DNA from: Diplonema papillatum
Taxonomy: Eukaryota; Euglenozoa; Diplonemea; Diplonemida; Diplonemidae
DNA length: 64,000 nucleotides
NCBI GenBank assembly: GCA_030068145.1
Contig: JAPJBO010000496.1
Location: 1-64,000, forward strand
Direction: 5' to 3'
The translations under genes and the position numbers were made by a program. Below, piece after piece: positions 20,881 through 30,440 of the stretch; the stretch's first letter is position 1, and each line of letters begins with the position of its first letter. Under the pieces are notes generated by a model. That model was given only the letters and a program-made list of their open reading frames with translations. It was not told the DNA's origin and did no database searches.

Positions 20881-21955
20881 ACCAGAACTTAGCTTCCCCC
20901 GAACTTTGCTTTGCTTCGCCCGAACTTTGCTTTGCTTCGCCGAACTTAGCTTCACCAGAACTTAGCTTCGCCCGAACTTTGCTTTGCTTCGCCCGAACTG
21001 TGCTTTCACCAGAACTTTGCTTCACCAGAACTTCCCCGGAACTTAGCTTCACCCGAACTTTGTTTCGCCCGAACGTTGTTTCGCCCGAACTTTGCTTCAC
21101 CGGAACTTAGCCTCACCCGAACTTTGCCTTGCTTCGCCGAACTTAGCTCCACCAGAACTTAGGTTTGCCCGAACTTTGCTTTGCTTCGCCGGAACTTTGC
21201 TTTCACCAGAACTTAGCCTCCCCAGAACTTAGCTTCACCCGAACTTTGCTTTGCTTCGCCGAACTTAGCTTCACCAGAACTTAGCTTCGCCCGAACTTTG
21301 CACTTTGCTTTGACTTAGCTTCGCCCGAACTTTACTTCACCAGAACTTAGCATCGCCGAACTTTGCTTTGCTTCGCCCGAACTTTGCTTTCACCAGAACT
21401 TAGCCTCCCCAGAACTTAGCTTCACCCGAACTTTGCTTTGACTTAGCTTCGCCCGAACTTTGCTTTCACCAGAACTTAGCTTCACCCGAACTTTGCTTTG
21501 CTTCGCCGCACTTAGCTTCACCAGAACTTAGCATCGCCCGAACTTTGCTTTCACCAGAACTTAGCTTCACCCGAACTTGCTGCTGAGTTAGCTTCGCCGA
21601 ACTTAGCTTCACCGGAACTAGCTTCACCCGAACTTTGCTTTGCTTCGCCCGAACTTTGCTTTCACCGGAATTTAGCTTCACCTGAACTTTGCTTTGACTT
21701 AGCTTCGCCGAACTTTGCTCCACCCGAACTTTGCTTCGCCAGAGCTTAGCTTGACCAGAACTTTGCTTGACCAGAACTTTGCATCGCCCGAACTTGCTTC
21801 GCCAGAACTTCGCTTTGCCCGAACTTTGCTTTCGCCCGAGCTTTGCTTTGCTTCGCCCGAACTTAGCTTCGCCCGAACTTTACTGTTTCCCGACTTTAAC
21901 TCCTGCCTCTAGTCTCGCTGCGCGCCGGTCTTTACCGGCGCAAATGTACTTTTGC
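20880..21955. repeat. GAACTTTGCTTCGCC simple array and terminal hairpin, copy 2
   Basis: About 1 kb of the irregular array seen at 15240-15800, ending in CTCTAGTCTCGCTG and the hairpin GCGCCGGT-CTTT-ACCGGCGC at 21923-21942. The array is about twice as long as in copy 1, so its length is unstable. Confidence 0.92.
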
Positions 21956-22035
21956 CCGGTCGAATCGACACGGGCAGCGGTCGAATTCGACCGGTGTCCA
22001 CATTCGACCGCCTTGACCGGTCGAATGTCAATCCG
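21955..22035. repeat. GGTCGAAT-rich palindromic segment
   Basis: Several GGTCGAAT words occur in both orientations, including the perfect palindrome CGGTCGAATTCGACCG at 21978-21993. Confidence 0.7.
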
Positions 22036-22067
22036 AGAGCAATATTTTTTTTTTTGGGGGGGTCCTG

Positions 22068-22384
22068 ATGCGTAAGCGTTCAACAAAAAAGACCCATTTT
22101 GTAGTTGTATTGTTTCTCCCCCTCTAGCCTCCTTCGAAGTAAGCACAAGGCAGCCCCTCGAGTATTTTTGTATAAGCACCTGCTTTGTAGGAAATACTTG
22201 AGGAGGCTGCCAGCTGCAAAAGATCAAAGGAGGTAAATGTGCTGTAGCCCACACGAAACACAGGTGAATCTGGGTTTAGTGGCGGGCGTAAGCGTTCAAC
22301 AAAAAAGACCCATTTTGTAGTTGTATTGTTTCTCCCCCTCTAGCCTCCTTCGAAGTAAGCACAAGGCAGCCCCTCGAGTATTTT
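22068..22384. repeat. direct repeat pair of ~100 bp in a dispersed element
   Basis: 22068-22168 and 22284-22384 are near-identical 100-bp direct repeats beginning GCGTAAGCGTTCAACAAAAA, separated by 115 bp. The spacer contains TTTGTAGGAAATACTTGAGG and ACCTCCTTTGA-like words in inverse. An inverted copy of the spacer plus one flank lies at 39335-39545, and partial copies at 58680-58740 and 59100-59220 in SEC61 intron 2. The layout resembles a tiny LTR-like unit. Confidence 0.8.
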
Positions 22385-22617
22385 TTTTTTTGTCAATTCG
22401 ACCAGCCGGTGACTGCACTGGTCTCCGGGCAGGGACCGCCCCCCTTCACTGAGATGGCAAGCAGCCCATCTCTCTGTGCATGGCCAGTGTGAGTCTCGAT
22501 GGTCAGGTTTGCAGTGTTTTGCCAGCTGTTGGGCACCATGCTCATGCCGCTTCTCGTACATGGCCTGGCTTGCCATGCTCAAGCGACGTCCTTCTTCGCT
22601 GTTGGCAGCCTTTTTTT

Positions 22618-23884
22618 TCACCCCTTCGTGGTCGTGGACCATCCGGCAAGCTCAAGTGCCTACAGGTTAGAAAAGTACGCCAGGAAAGTCAGCGGACAGA
22701 CACCCGCCAGACTTCTGAGGCTGGAGCTCACCGTGTGTGTGGGGGGGATTGCAAGAACGTTCTTGGAATGGGTACGTGCTCAACACTATGGTGGGGGAAT
22801 CTTAGTTTAATGTTTAGGCAGAGCACTGCCTCTCATGCATGGTTGGGGGGGCGCATACTTCAAAGTCAGTCGAGGCGACGAGCCTTCCTTCCGGGGTCAG
22901 GTCGCGCGTCTGACCCTTGAAGACTTTCACTTGGACCTCCCGCAACACCTGCTGCGGCTCCCCGTCGGCCGGTTCAGCGGGGGCGGAGCGGAAGTCGACG
23001 ACTTCAATCCACGGCAAGGACAGGTAGTTGGGCGTGTTCCCGACGTTCCTCCGGAACAGCAGGAACCGCCTGCGGCGCAGCGGCGGCGGCTCGGACCCGT
23101 CGGCCGGCAGCAGCTTGCCCACCTGCCCCGGGACCAGCTTGGCCCGGTACGCCTCGTGGAGATCCGGGATGTCCGCCGTCATGGGGTGCGACAGCTGGAT
23201 TTTCGCGCACCCGGCCCTCGGCAGCCCCACCGGCACGCCCACGCTGCGCAGGCTGCCCCAGAACTGCTCCCGCAGGAAGTACGTGAGGCCGTTCGGCCAG
23301 CTCTCGCGGATGTAAAACGTGGGCTGCTCGGCTTGCCAGACGTCCAGGTAATCCTGCGGGGGCGGCATGCCCACTGCACGCAGCTTTGGAGGCCGGAAGG
23401 TGAGGTACTTCTGGTTGAAGGTTTCCTCGTACAGTGCTTGCACCTTCGGCGGGAGCCTGTGGACAAGCAGCTGATACGTCAGTTCCCAGTTGTCTTTCTG
23501 CATCTGCGTGGTGTGGATGTCCTGCATGTCGAGCGTCGTGCCCGCCTTATTCAGCTCTTGGAGCTTCCACCACAGCTGAACGAACTCTTGCGTGGTCAGG
23601 TGGTCATGTCGGCTGTCCATGTTCGAGAGGACGCCGTACTTCTCCCAGAGCTCTTCTTTCGAAGGGTGCTGGATGATTTCCTTCTCCTCCAGACCTCCGA
23701 CCAGCGAATTCGCCTCGCCTTTCGGCCCATCGTCATTCTCGCCGGCGGAGCGGACGGCGCCGGGCGCTTCGGGCGGCGTCGCCTTGCCGCTGCATCGCCT
23801 GAGGCTCAGGCACGGGCTGCCGCCTGCGCGGCGGCGCAGCGCCAGCCGCGTGGCGCGAGACAGCGACACGGCGGCTGCGCGCAT
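22618..23884 (-). CDS. two-exon gene, probable mitochondrial protein of unknown function
   Basis: Exon 1 runs from the ATG at 23884 to 22859, where GACTTTGAA meets a GTATGC donor. The 199-nt intron ends in TTCTAACCTGTAG, a textbook branch point and acceptor. Exon 2 (22659-22618) adds 13 codons and a TGA in frame, for 355 residues. Without splicing the frame would end in a dispersed repeat at 22814, so splicing is the better model. The first ~35 residues are Arg/Ala/Ser-rich without acids, as in a mitochondrial presequence. A helical, charged segment (SKEELWEKYG, TTQEFVQLWWKLQELNKAG) and a basic C-terminal half (PPLRRRRFLLFRRNVG) follow. A mitoribosomal L29/L47-like role is possible but weak. 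I assign no family. The 5' end is partly duplicated at 24180-24375. Confidence 0.75.
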
Positions 23885-24179
23885 GGTCCCCTACGCGTTG
23901 TCGGCTCCGCGACGGGGGCCGCAGGGCAGGGGGTCGCGAGGCTTCGCGTTTTGAGACGTGTGGACCCCCAAACTCCTCCCCTTCACCACCTTTCCCCCCA
24001 CCCCCAGCGTTGGTACTGCTTCGTTGTTCAATGTAATTCAAGAGTCTCCAGTTGAACCGAGGAGTAAGTGTGTGGAGTGAGTGAGAACGAGCTTGGGATG
24101 GTTATTTTTCACACCGCACCGGTCGTATCTGCACCGTGTTTCGGTGTTCCTCAAGCTACCAGGCTGACCATTAATACCA

Positions 24180-24375
24180 CCCCCGGCGCTGCTCCCGGCG
24201 GAGCGGGCGGCGCTGGGCGCTTGCCGCTGCATCGCCTGAGGCTCAGGCACGGGCTGCCGCCTGCGAGGCTTTGCGTTTTGAGACGTGTGGACCCACCTGT
24301 CCCCTCAGCGTTGGCACTGCTTCGTTGTTCAATGTTTGAGAAAGACGGCAATTCAAGAGTCTCCGGTTGAACCGA
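24180..24375 (-). pseudogene. partial duplicate of the 5' end of the 22.6-23.9 kb gene
   Basis: The segment repeats the presequence-coding part (GGSPCLSLRRCSGK in minus-strand translation) and the upstream words GCGTTGG(T/C)ACTGCTTCGTTG and AATTCAAGAGTCTCC(A/G)GTTG, with internal deletions. It copies the first exon's start and presumptive promoter but lacks the rest of the gene. Confidence 0.75.
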
Positions 24376-24574
24376 AGAGGGTTGTGGATGTATTTAAGTT
24401 CAGGACTTTAAATGGGTAACGGCTGAATCGGAGTATAGCCCACCTGTCATTTTCGCCAGTCGGCAGGTTCCTGCACGCTGCTACTGCGTCCTGCGACTCC
24501 TCTGCGGGATCCTTCCGGGGCATTTGTCGCCAAGCATTAGGCGTGTCATTGAGCCGGTCGGTCCCTATCTCTTG

Positions 24575-24735
24575 AAACTGCATCGAAGTGCCTGCCGCTG
24601 TTTATCACCGTCCACCACGGTCTATCACGTCCATCCCTAGTCCCTGGAGCTGCATCGAATTGCCCGGTGCTGTATTCTTCGGTCTATCACGGTGATGCAG
24701 ATTATCGCCACAGATTCTTTGCATTCTAACCCAAA
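24575..24735. repeat. dispersed repeat CTGCATCGAATTGCC / TATCGCCACAGATTCTTTGC
   Basis: Two GAAACTGCATCGAAGTGCC-type words and one GATGCAGATTATCGCCACAG word. The same words recur near 26920, 36079, 40400, 45725 and (inverted) 50060-50110, so this is a low-copy dispersed family. Confidence 0.65.
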
Positions 24736-25004
24736 CTATCACAATGTCATGTAGCCGCAGGGCGCGGTAGCACGAGAGGAACTTTGGTCTCAGGTCCTCG
24801 GTATCCATCGGACAGAAGCCGTGATGGGCCAGTACCCAGCGTGGGACACATCGGGCTTATCGGGCCTCGACTAGCTTTGCCATCATGAATATTATCGTAA
24901 CTTCCGATTTCACATTCAGATCCGTGCCTCTAACAGGGTCTATACAAAACCCGCGGGCGCAATGCTGGCGTTCAGCTGTTCCATCCGTGTTGATCAGACA
25001 GGAT

Positions 25005-25240
25005 AAGAAGAAGAGAAGAAGAAGAAGAAGAAGAAGAAGAAGAAAAAGGGCGCTCCTGGTCCAGGAACGTGACGGTCAACCACAGCTTGCAAAGCTTGAG
25101 TCGGCAGCAGCACAGTGCCACAACCCCGTCCGCTCTGCCCTGCGGCTGACCGTCTCGACGAGCTTGTGTTCAGCGCGAGCGCCAGCCCCAAGGTGCGCCA
25201 AGCCTTGATGCTTTAGTTTGGGAAATCGGTAGCCAGGGTA
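25005..25240 (-). mobile_element. SINE copy, 5'-truncated, inverted
   Basis: Matches the elements at 38851-39154 and 39572-39864 in inverse: an AAGAAG-rich tail on the left, then TGGTCCAGGAACGTGACGG. It breaks off at GGGAAATCGGTAGCC, so about 60 bp of the 5' end is missing. Confidence 0.85.
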
Positions 25241-26670
25241 AGAAAGAAAAAAATGGTCCTGCCGAGCGCCGGAAGAAAGGCAACGACGTTAAAAGTGAGG
25301 TTGCCCTGCGCCGGAAAAGAAATAATAAAGCTAAGTTCGTCCGTACACGTTTGCTCCCCGACTCCCATTCTTCCAGCGGGTACGTGTCCGGTGCGCGGGA
25401 GATGAGATGGTGTGCGAAATCTTGTGCTGGTTGGCAAGACTTCTCACACCCATCACCTTCGACACATCGCCACGTCAGGTACGGCAGAAATAATGAAGGG
25501 AGCTCCGGAGAAAAGCAAAGACGTTGGCAGTGAGGTGCACTCCGCGCCGAATGTAGTCAAGTCCATCTCATTGCACCTCCGAATTCTTTTTAGAGAGTTC
25601 GCTTCGAGGATCCGGGGGTTTGAAGCTTTTGCTCATCTCCAGGTACCGATGTCCAGTCCCAAAACTGGACGTGCAGATTCTTGTCTGGCAGCAAGCCTGC
25701 CTTGGCACCGAACTTCCTCCTAGAGATTCTTGAAGCAACTGGCGGCCACCTCGAGGACTTCCTTATGCAACACTAACGAGAAACGCAAAGGTAGCGAGAT
25801 TGCAGCGCGCTTTTTCGTTGACCGCACTATCCTGAGCCCAAACATTGGACGCGGCAATTCATCACGATCAGAGGGTCCTACTCGGGCGGTTCCGTTTTCC
25901 TCACACACATTGCACGTGCGATAAAATAAAAAGAAACGTAGTTTTCTTGTTGTTTTCAGGCGGCGGCTGCCAAGACTTTGCCGTGATAAAGGGGGAAAGC
26001 TGGGAAGACAGGGGAAACCTTAGAGTAGTCTCTTGGGCAGTAATTCTGCCTATCGCATGTGCGTTTGGTGCTAGCATCCGGGGGGAAAACTTGGTTTAAT
26101 GTTTAGGCAGAACACTGCCTCTCATGCATGTTTGATGCGTCACCCAGGACAGGCCCCCCTCTGCTCTTGAAGTGCAGCTCCTTTGCTGCTGCATCCCCGC
26201 TACCTGCGGAAACGATAGGGGAAAATATGACTACCAGAACACACGCGGGTTATTTAGACGCTTGGGGTTGACAAACCTACAAGAAAGCGTACTATTCTCG
26301 TAGCCGCTTTGCTTGTATACAATGGTAGGAAGTCGGCAGCTGCTCCGTCGTTGAGCAGGGGTTTCGAAACCCGTAGCTTTTCTGTTTGGCTTGCAAATGC
26401 CTGCTGAAAGAGACTTTTCTGGAAGGGGCTGTACATCTTTTGCACACTAACGCAGGTGTACGAAGGCAACGTCGCGTAGAGCAGAGGGTAAGAGCATGCT
26501 CGATACACGATCTTAAGTACGCGGGACAGCCACGCACAATGCACGCAGCTGCGCGTGAGTATGAGCAGTGCCTGGTCATCCTAACCGGTGGCATTTCAGC
26601 ATCTAGATTTGACGCGGTACAATTGCTGGTATCGGGAACTCTCTGATTCGTCAGATTATCCTCGATCCAG
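25240..26670. other. repeat-derived and unassigned sequence
   Basis: 25805-25925 is a copy of a dispersed family beginning GTTGACCGCACTA; others are at 31280-31395 and 53370-53510. 26078-26140 matches the TTAGTTTAATGTTTAGGCAG family. ORFs of 60-100 codons on both strands have no recognisable features. Confidence 0.5.
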
Positions 26671-26671
26671 T

Positions 26672-26885
26672 CGGGGCTGAGTCTGGTTGGTCTTGCTAAG
26701 TCATATGCTTATTTCAAGGATCAAGCCAGCCAAGCAGGTCTCGAAAAGAAAAGAAAACAGTCCGGCAAATGGGTGAACAGCGGGTACGTCGCTGGCAACC
26801 TACGCGCGCGGAGAAGGCGCCTTTGGGCCTCATTGGAAAAACAATGGAAAGTCCACAGCTAATACAACTAACACATGTCCGGAGA
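26672..26885 (+). rRNA. SSU rRNA-like 5'-domain fragment, strongly diverged
   Basis: CTGGTTGGTCTTGCTAAGTC followed by ATATGCTTATTTCAAGGAT and CAAGCCAGCC aligns with the conserved start of small-subunit rRNA (CTGGTTGATCCTGCC, AGTCATATGCTT, TCAAAGATTAAGCCATGC). Further on, AAATGGGTGAACAGCGG, CGCTGGCAACC and finally ACAGCTAATACA match, in order, the regions before and at the conserved AGCTAATAC block. After about 26885 the likeness stops. Only the 5' domain is present and conserved positions are changed, so this is probably an rRNA pseudogene, or a piece of a fragmented or organellar-type rRNA gene. Confidence 0.55.
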
Positions 26886-27455
26886 AACGCCTAAACCGGC
26901 AGCGGGCGCGCACCCCTCGAACTGCATCGAATTGCCTGCCGCTGTGAAGCACGGAAGCAGGGCGAACAGTCGAAGGCGGAACGAGGCACCAAAACGCGCC
27001 CTCGCCGACCGGGACGAATCAAAGAGGCGAAAGCACGATGCAGGCGCGGGCAAAAGCGCAAGACAGCGATGCAGTTTCTTGTCGCCACACAGACCCAGAA
27101 GAGACAAGACGCAAGTTCATCTGCACTCTGGCCACACGACCAAAGCACGCGCGAACACACTACCGCAGCAAAGTTGGCTGGACCCTGGGAGCAAATGTGT
27201 TCATTCTTAGAGCGTGTGGTTCTTGCACCACACGCCGTGTTCGCTTTTTAGAATCCGGGATTTTAATGTCGCCGGATGACCTTCATCGAACGGTTCGTAA
27301 ATGGTAAAGAGTCGTGCGTATTTCAAGCATGGAATGTTCTGCGCTCAACATCACAGCGGGGCCTATGTTTTCGGAATACGTCAAGAAAAAGCGGATTCTC
27401 GAATGCCCGGGGTTGATCGTTGAAGTGGTGGGGGATGGAGATCCGGCCTCGTTGA

Positions 27456-28283
27456 TCAAGCGCAGCAGGCAGAGGTGCAGCCTCCGTCGCAGGTTGCCAG
27501 GGCGAGGTCCCTGTAGTAGACGTGGTACGTGCTCCAAAAGTGCGTCCCGGCGAATGTGCAATCTGCGGCGCACGTGTTCTTGCACATCAGAGCGTTCGGC
27601 AGCGGGATGGGCTCCCAGTCAACTGAGTGCAACAGGCTCTGCTGGACGGTCCACGACGAGAAGAACGTGGCATGAATCACATCGTCGTTGTTGTACATGA
27701 CCACGATCGGCATCAGATTCTCGGCCTTCCACGTCATGTTCGGGTGCCCCTCGAGGTCGAAGAACCAATGCGTGCCCATGCCGTAGAAGCAGGAACCCTT
27801 GAACCACCCTTCCTTGGTGGCGGCGGCGAGGGTGAGGGGGAGAGACCGATTCACCCCCATCGGGTTGATGACAATCCGGTCGCCGATGGTATGGTTCGAA
27901 TGCACGAGCTCGCACACTTCGGACGGGTTGCGGTACGCAAGGTACAAGCGGTACTGCTGCTCACTGACCTTGATCCAGTACCCCGCATCAACCAGCCTCT
28001 GCGGAGGCGCGGACCCGAAGACGTCAGCAGACATGCCGGCGACTTGCCCGCTCTTGCCGAAATACAGGATCGTCGTGTTGTAGCTCTCAGTCTTCAGATA
28101 GAAGGGGTACCCAAGCCCAGGCACACACACAGTGTTGACCGGCTCCCATCCCTGCGCCGTAGCCTCCGCCACGGTAATCGGGAGCGGGACATACTCCGTG
28201 TACGTGCGGTTCATCCTGTCACCAATATCGATGGCTTGCACGGTCGCAAGCAACACGGTGGCCACCACTGCGGTCCGGTACAT
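27456..28283 (-). CDS. secreted protein with internal duplication, uncharacterised
   Basis: A single uninterrupted ORF of 275 residues from an ATG at 28283. Residues 1-17 (MYRTAVVATVLLATVQA) form a clean signal peptide. Two related modules follow: AEATAQGWEPVNTVCVPGLG near residue 39 and AAATKEGWFKGSCFYGMGTH near residue 153. Each is followed by an aromatic strand and a Gly/Met or NNDD turn, so the protein is an internal repeat. At least five N-glycosylation sequons (NRT, NTT, NHT, NRS, NMT) occur, and the C-terminus is Cys-rich (CKNTCAADC, CDGGCTSACCA), implying disulphides. It is probably an extracellular or lumenal glycoprotein. It resembles unannotated secreted proteins with a GMG(T)H-W motif, but I cannot name a family. 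No intron is needed. Confidence 0.75.
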   Translation of the reverse strand: MYRTAVVATVLLATVQAIDIGDRMNRTYTEYVPLPITVAEATAQGWEPVNTVCVPGLGYPFYLKTESYNTTILYFGKSGQVAGMSADVFGSAPPQRLVDAGYWIKVSEQQYRLYLAYRNPSEVCELVHSNHTIGDRIVINPMGVNRSLPLTLAAATKEGWFKGSCFYGMGTHWFFDLEGHPNMTWKAENLMPIVVMYNNDDVIHATFFSSWTVQQSLLHSVDWEPIPLPNALMCKNTCAADCTFAGTHFWSTYHVYYRDLALATCDGGCTSACCA

Positions 28284-28299
28284 TTTGGATATGCTTGAT

Positions 28300-28930
28300 T
28301 TGAGGAGTGTGTAAGCGGCTGTGGTGAGGAACGGTGGTGATGGTTGATTCTACTACTTTTACTTCTGCTCTTCTATACTGTTCGCTGGTGTGGGAAGATA
28401 ACGGATTCCCCTCGCGCGGATTCGAAAACTGTTTGCTTATCCTTCCATTCAACCAGAGAAACTTTCGGGTACTTGGGCTCTTTGCACGCGCAGCACAGAT
28501 TCTGCTGATTCACCTCCCCGGGGAAGGCTGTTTTGCCTGTGCTTTGGTAGCATGGGTGGTCGGTCCTACTTGCGAACAGCCGCTGACCCTCCGCCTAAGT
28601 TTTCCTCAGATTCAAGACTTCCACCTCTGCCGCAGGTGTACAGACGCGTGTAGTTTCTTCAAAGGAATCGCCGAAGCTGACCGAAGAGACGTAGCTTTGG
28701 AACCCTGCCCGGATGCAGGCAGAGATGCTGAGAAGCACTGATCAACGAAACGGTTGACAGAGCGAGGCTGGGGGGAGGGGGTTGCAAGAACGTGCTTGGG
28801 TTCAACACCGCACTGATCCCATGCGCCGTGGTTCGGTCCTTTAGACAGAGCGAGAGTGGGGGATTGCACCGTGCTCAGAATGGATGTGTGCCCAAGTGGG
28901 AGTAACCGGTCTTGACGGTCGCAATCAACA
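28300..28930. other. intergenic, no supported gene
   Basis: Presumed upstream region of the secreted-protein gene. A minus-strand TATA-like AGTATAGA lies about 90 nt before its ATG. Nothing else is recognisable. Confidence 0.35.
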
Positions 28931-29029
28931 AAACTCAGAAAGGCGGTTCCGTTTTTGAGTGCGTAGCACTCCGTAGTGCGGTTTTACTCAACCTGATCGG
29001 CGTGAAATCAATTTCGGCCGAGCGCACCT

Positions 29030-29190
29030 CCCCGCCCTTGATGCTCGCCATGCGCGCCTTGCCTCCCATTTGGTACCCACCCAGGATCCGGCTGTACCGG
29101 GCGGAGGCGAAGTTGCGCCGGTGGCTGCCGTCGTTGAGGCGGAAGTGGGAGGCGCCGAAGTCCCGGTAGAACCGCGTCTTCGGCCGAGCG
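29030..29190 (-). pseudogene. duplicate of the C-terminal exon of the neighbouring gene
   Basis: About 160 bp nearly identical to 29305-29470. It encodes the same TRFYRDFGA and ARYSRILGGYQMGGKARMAS segments but lacks 9 nt (three codons around NDKYDG). It continues past GGE into GTGCGC, a possible donor. It may be an alternative last exon or a dead tandem duplicate; the reading frame is preserved. Confidence 0.65.
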
Positions 29191-29290
29191 TTGGTCACAC
29201 TGTTCCGAGCCCACGCGGGAACTGCGCAAAAGACCAGGCTCCAGAACAACGGCACAGCAAAAACGGTCGAAATCGCAGAGTGCGGAAAGC

Positions 29291-30028
29291 CTATCCGACA
29301 GTCTCCCCGCCCTTGATGCTCGCCATGCGCGCCTTGCCTCCCATTTGGTACCCACCCAGGATCCGGCTGTACCGGGCGGAGGCGAAGTTGCGCCGGTGGC
29401 TGCCGTCGTACTTGTCGTTGAGGCGGAAGTGGTAGGCGCCGAAGTCCCGGTAGAACCTCGTCTTCGGCCGCTCGGCGGTCGGCTTCGTGTGCGCCAAGTC
29501 GTAGAGCCCGGCCTCCACTTCGGAGCCACCCTTCTTCATGTAGTCGCTCCACGGCTCTTGGTCGCCGCGCCAGAGGCGCGGCTCCGCCTTCCACGCCCAC
29601 GAGTGCTTCTGCCGCCAGTCGCGCGCGTTTTTGACGCCGCCGTACTCTTCGCCCGAGACGTGGGTCTGGTACGCGTCGCGGGCTTTGTCCTGCGCCTGGG
29701 ACCGCGACGTGATCGTCTTCTCCTTCTTCGAGAGGCCGTCGAGCAGGTTGGTCACGGTCTCGCGCTGGAGCGCGAGGAACTTGGCCCGGCACATGGCGGG
29801 GATGACTATCGGCCAGCGGCCTTCGGTCGGCACGCCCGCCAGCAGGCAGCGCGCCACGATGGCCACGTCGGCGCTCACGTCGACCACCCGAGGGTCGTTG
29901 GTCGTGATCTCCGACAGGCCGTCGGCGGCGCGGGCCGCGTTGACGTCGTCGAGGCTCAGCTGCACGTCGTCCTTCTCGAACTGCCGCGTCTTCCCGTGCT
30001 TGTCCCGGGCTTGCGCGTCCAGCGCCAT
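29291..30028 (-). CDS. uncharacterised 245-residue protein
   Basis: The ATG at 30028 opens MALDAQARDKHGKTRQFEKD, and the frame is unbroken to 29291. An N-terminal acidic/helical part (DVQLSLDDVNAARAADGLSE) leads to a segment around GVPTEGRWPIVIPAMCRAKF. A charged region (LSKKEKTITSRSQAQDKARD) precedes a C-terminal basic, Tyr/Gly-rich domain ending ARYSRILGGYQMGGKARMAS. That domain is duplicated at 29030-29190. There is no signal peptide or membrane segment. The frame extends upstream to 30262 but that part is repeat-derived, so this ATG is preferred. The gene shares an upstream motif with two others (30131-30153). I recognise no family. Confidence 0.6.
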   Translation of the reverse strand: MALDAQARDKHGKTRQFEKDDVQLSLDDVNAARAADGLSEITTNDPRVVDVSADVAIVARCLLAGVPTEGRWPIVIPAMCRAKFLALQRETVTNLLDGLSKKEKTITSRSQAQDKARDAYQTHVSGEEYGGVKNARDWRQKHSWAWKAEPRLWRGDQEPWSDYMKKGGSEVEAGLYDLAHTKPTAERPKTRFYRDFGAYHFRLNDKYDGSHRRNFASARYSRILGGYQMGGKARMASIKGGETVG

Positions 30029-30130
30029 CGCCGTCTGTCTTCGGTCGGTGTCGCTGATGTTCGACGGCGCAAGACCTGACGGGGTGTGGTGAGCGGTTTT
30101 TGTGTTGCCGACAATCAACCGACAGTTGAT

Positions 30131-30153
30131 GTACAGTCTGGTGTTCTTCCGAC
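30131..30153 (-). promoter_or_regulatory. shared upstream motif, copy 1 (GTACAGTCTGGTGTTCTTCC on plus)
   Basis: Plus-strand GTACAGTCTGGTG followed by TTCTTCCGAC lies 103-125 nt upstream of the ATG at 30028; the adjoining TTGCCGACAATCAACCG is also shared with the copy at 44792. It may be an initiator/5'UTR element or the relic of a duplicated promoter. Confidence 0.45.
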
Positions 30154-30218
30154 TATTTTCTGGCGGTCCTTCTTTTGGGTCTGATTTTTGTGTTGCCGAG
30201 CTGTCGATGTTCGACGGC

Positions 30219-30440
30219 TCAAGACTTGATGGGGGAGTGTCGAGTCGACACTCTGTCCCCAAAATGTTCCGCGCCTGCGGCGCGCCTCGGTCTCCTTCCT
30301 GAGCTTCGCGAGCTGCTGCTCCTTGACGGTTTCGCGGGAGGGACGGGACTGGGCGGGGGACGGGGCACTGGGGGGCGAGTCACCGCCCAAGGCGGCGGCC
30401 TCTTCAAGACTTGATGGGGAGTGTCGAGTCGACACTCTGG
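30219..30440 (-). pseudogene. 3' fragment of the 33.4-34.1 kb gene, copy A
   Basis: Minus-strand translation gives EEAAALGGDSPPSAPSPAQS and RETVKEQQLAKLRKETEAR, matching the C-terminal region of the gene at 33412-34106. It then breaks into unrelated sequence. It is flanked by the 17-bp palindrome AGTGTCGAGTCGACACT at 30236-30252 and 30420-30436. Confidence 0.75.

Noticed and set aside
22835-24055. 406-codon plus-strand ORF
   Set aside because: It is antisense to the two-exon gene, whose minus-strand frame has a presequence, matching splice sites and a sensible composition.
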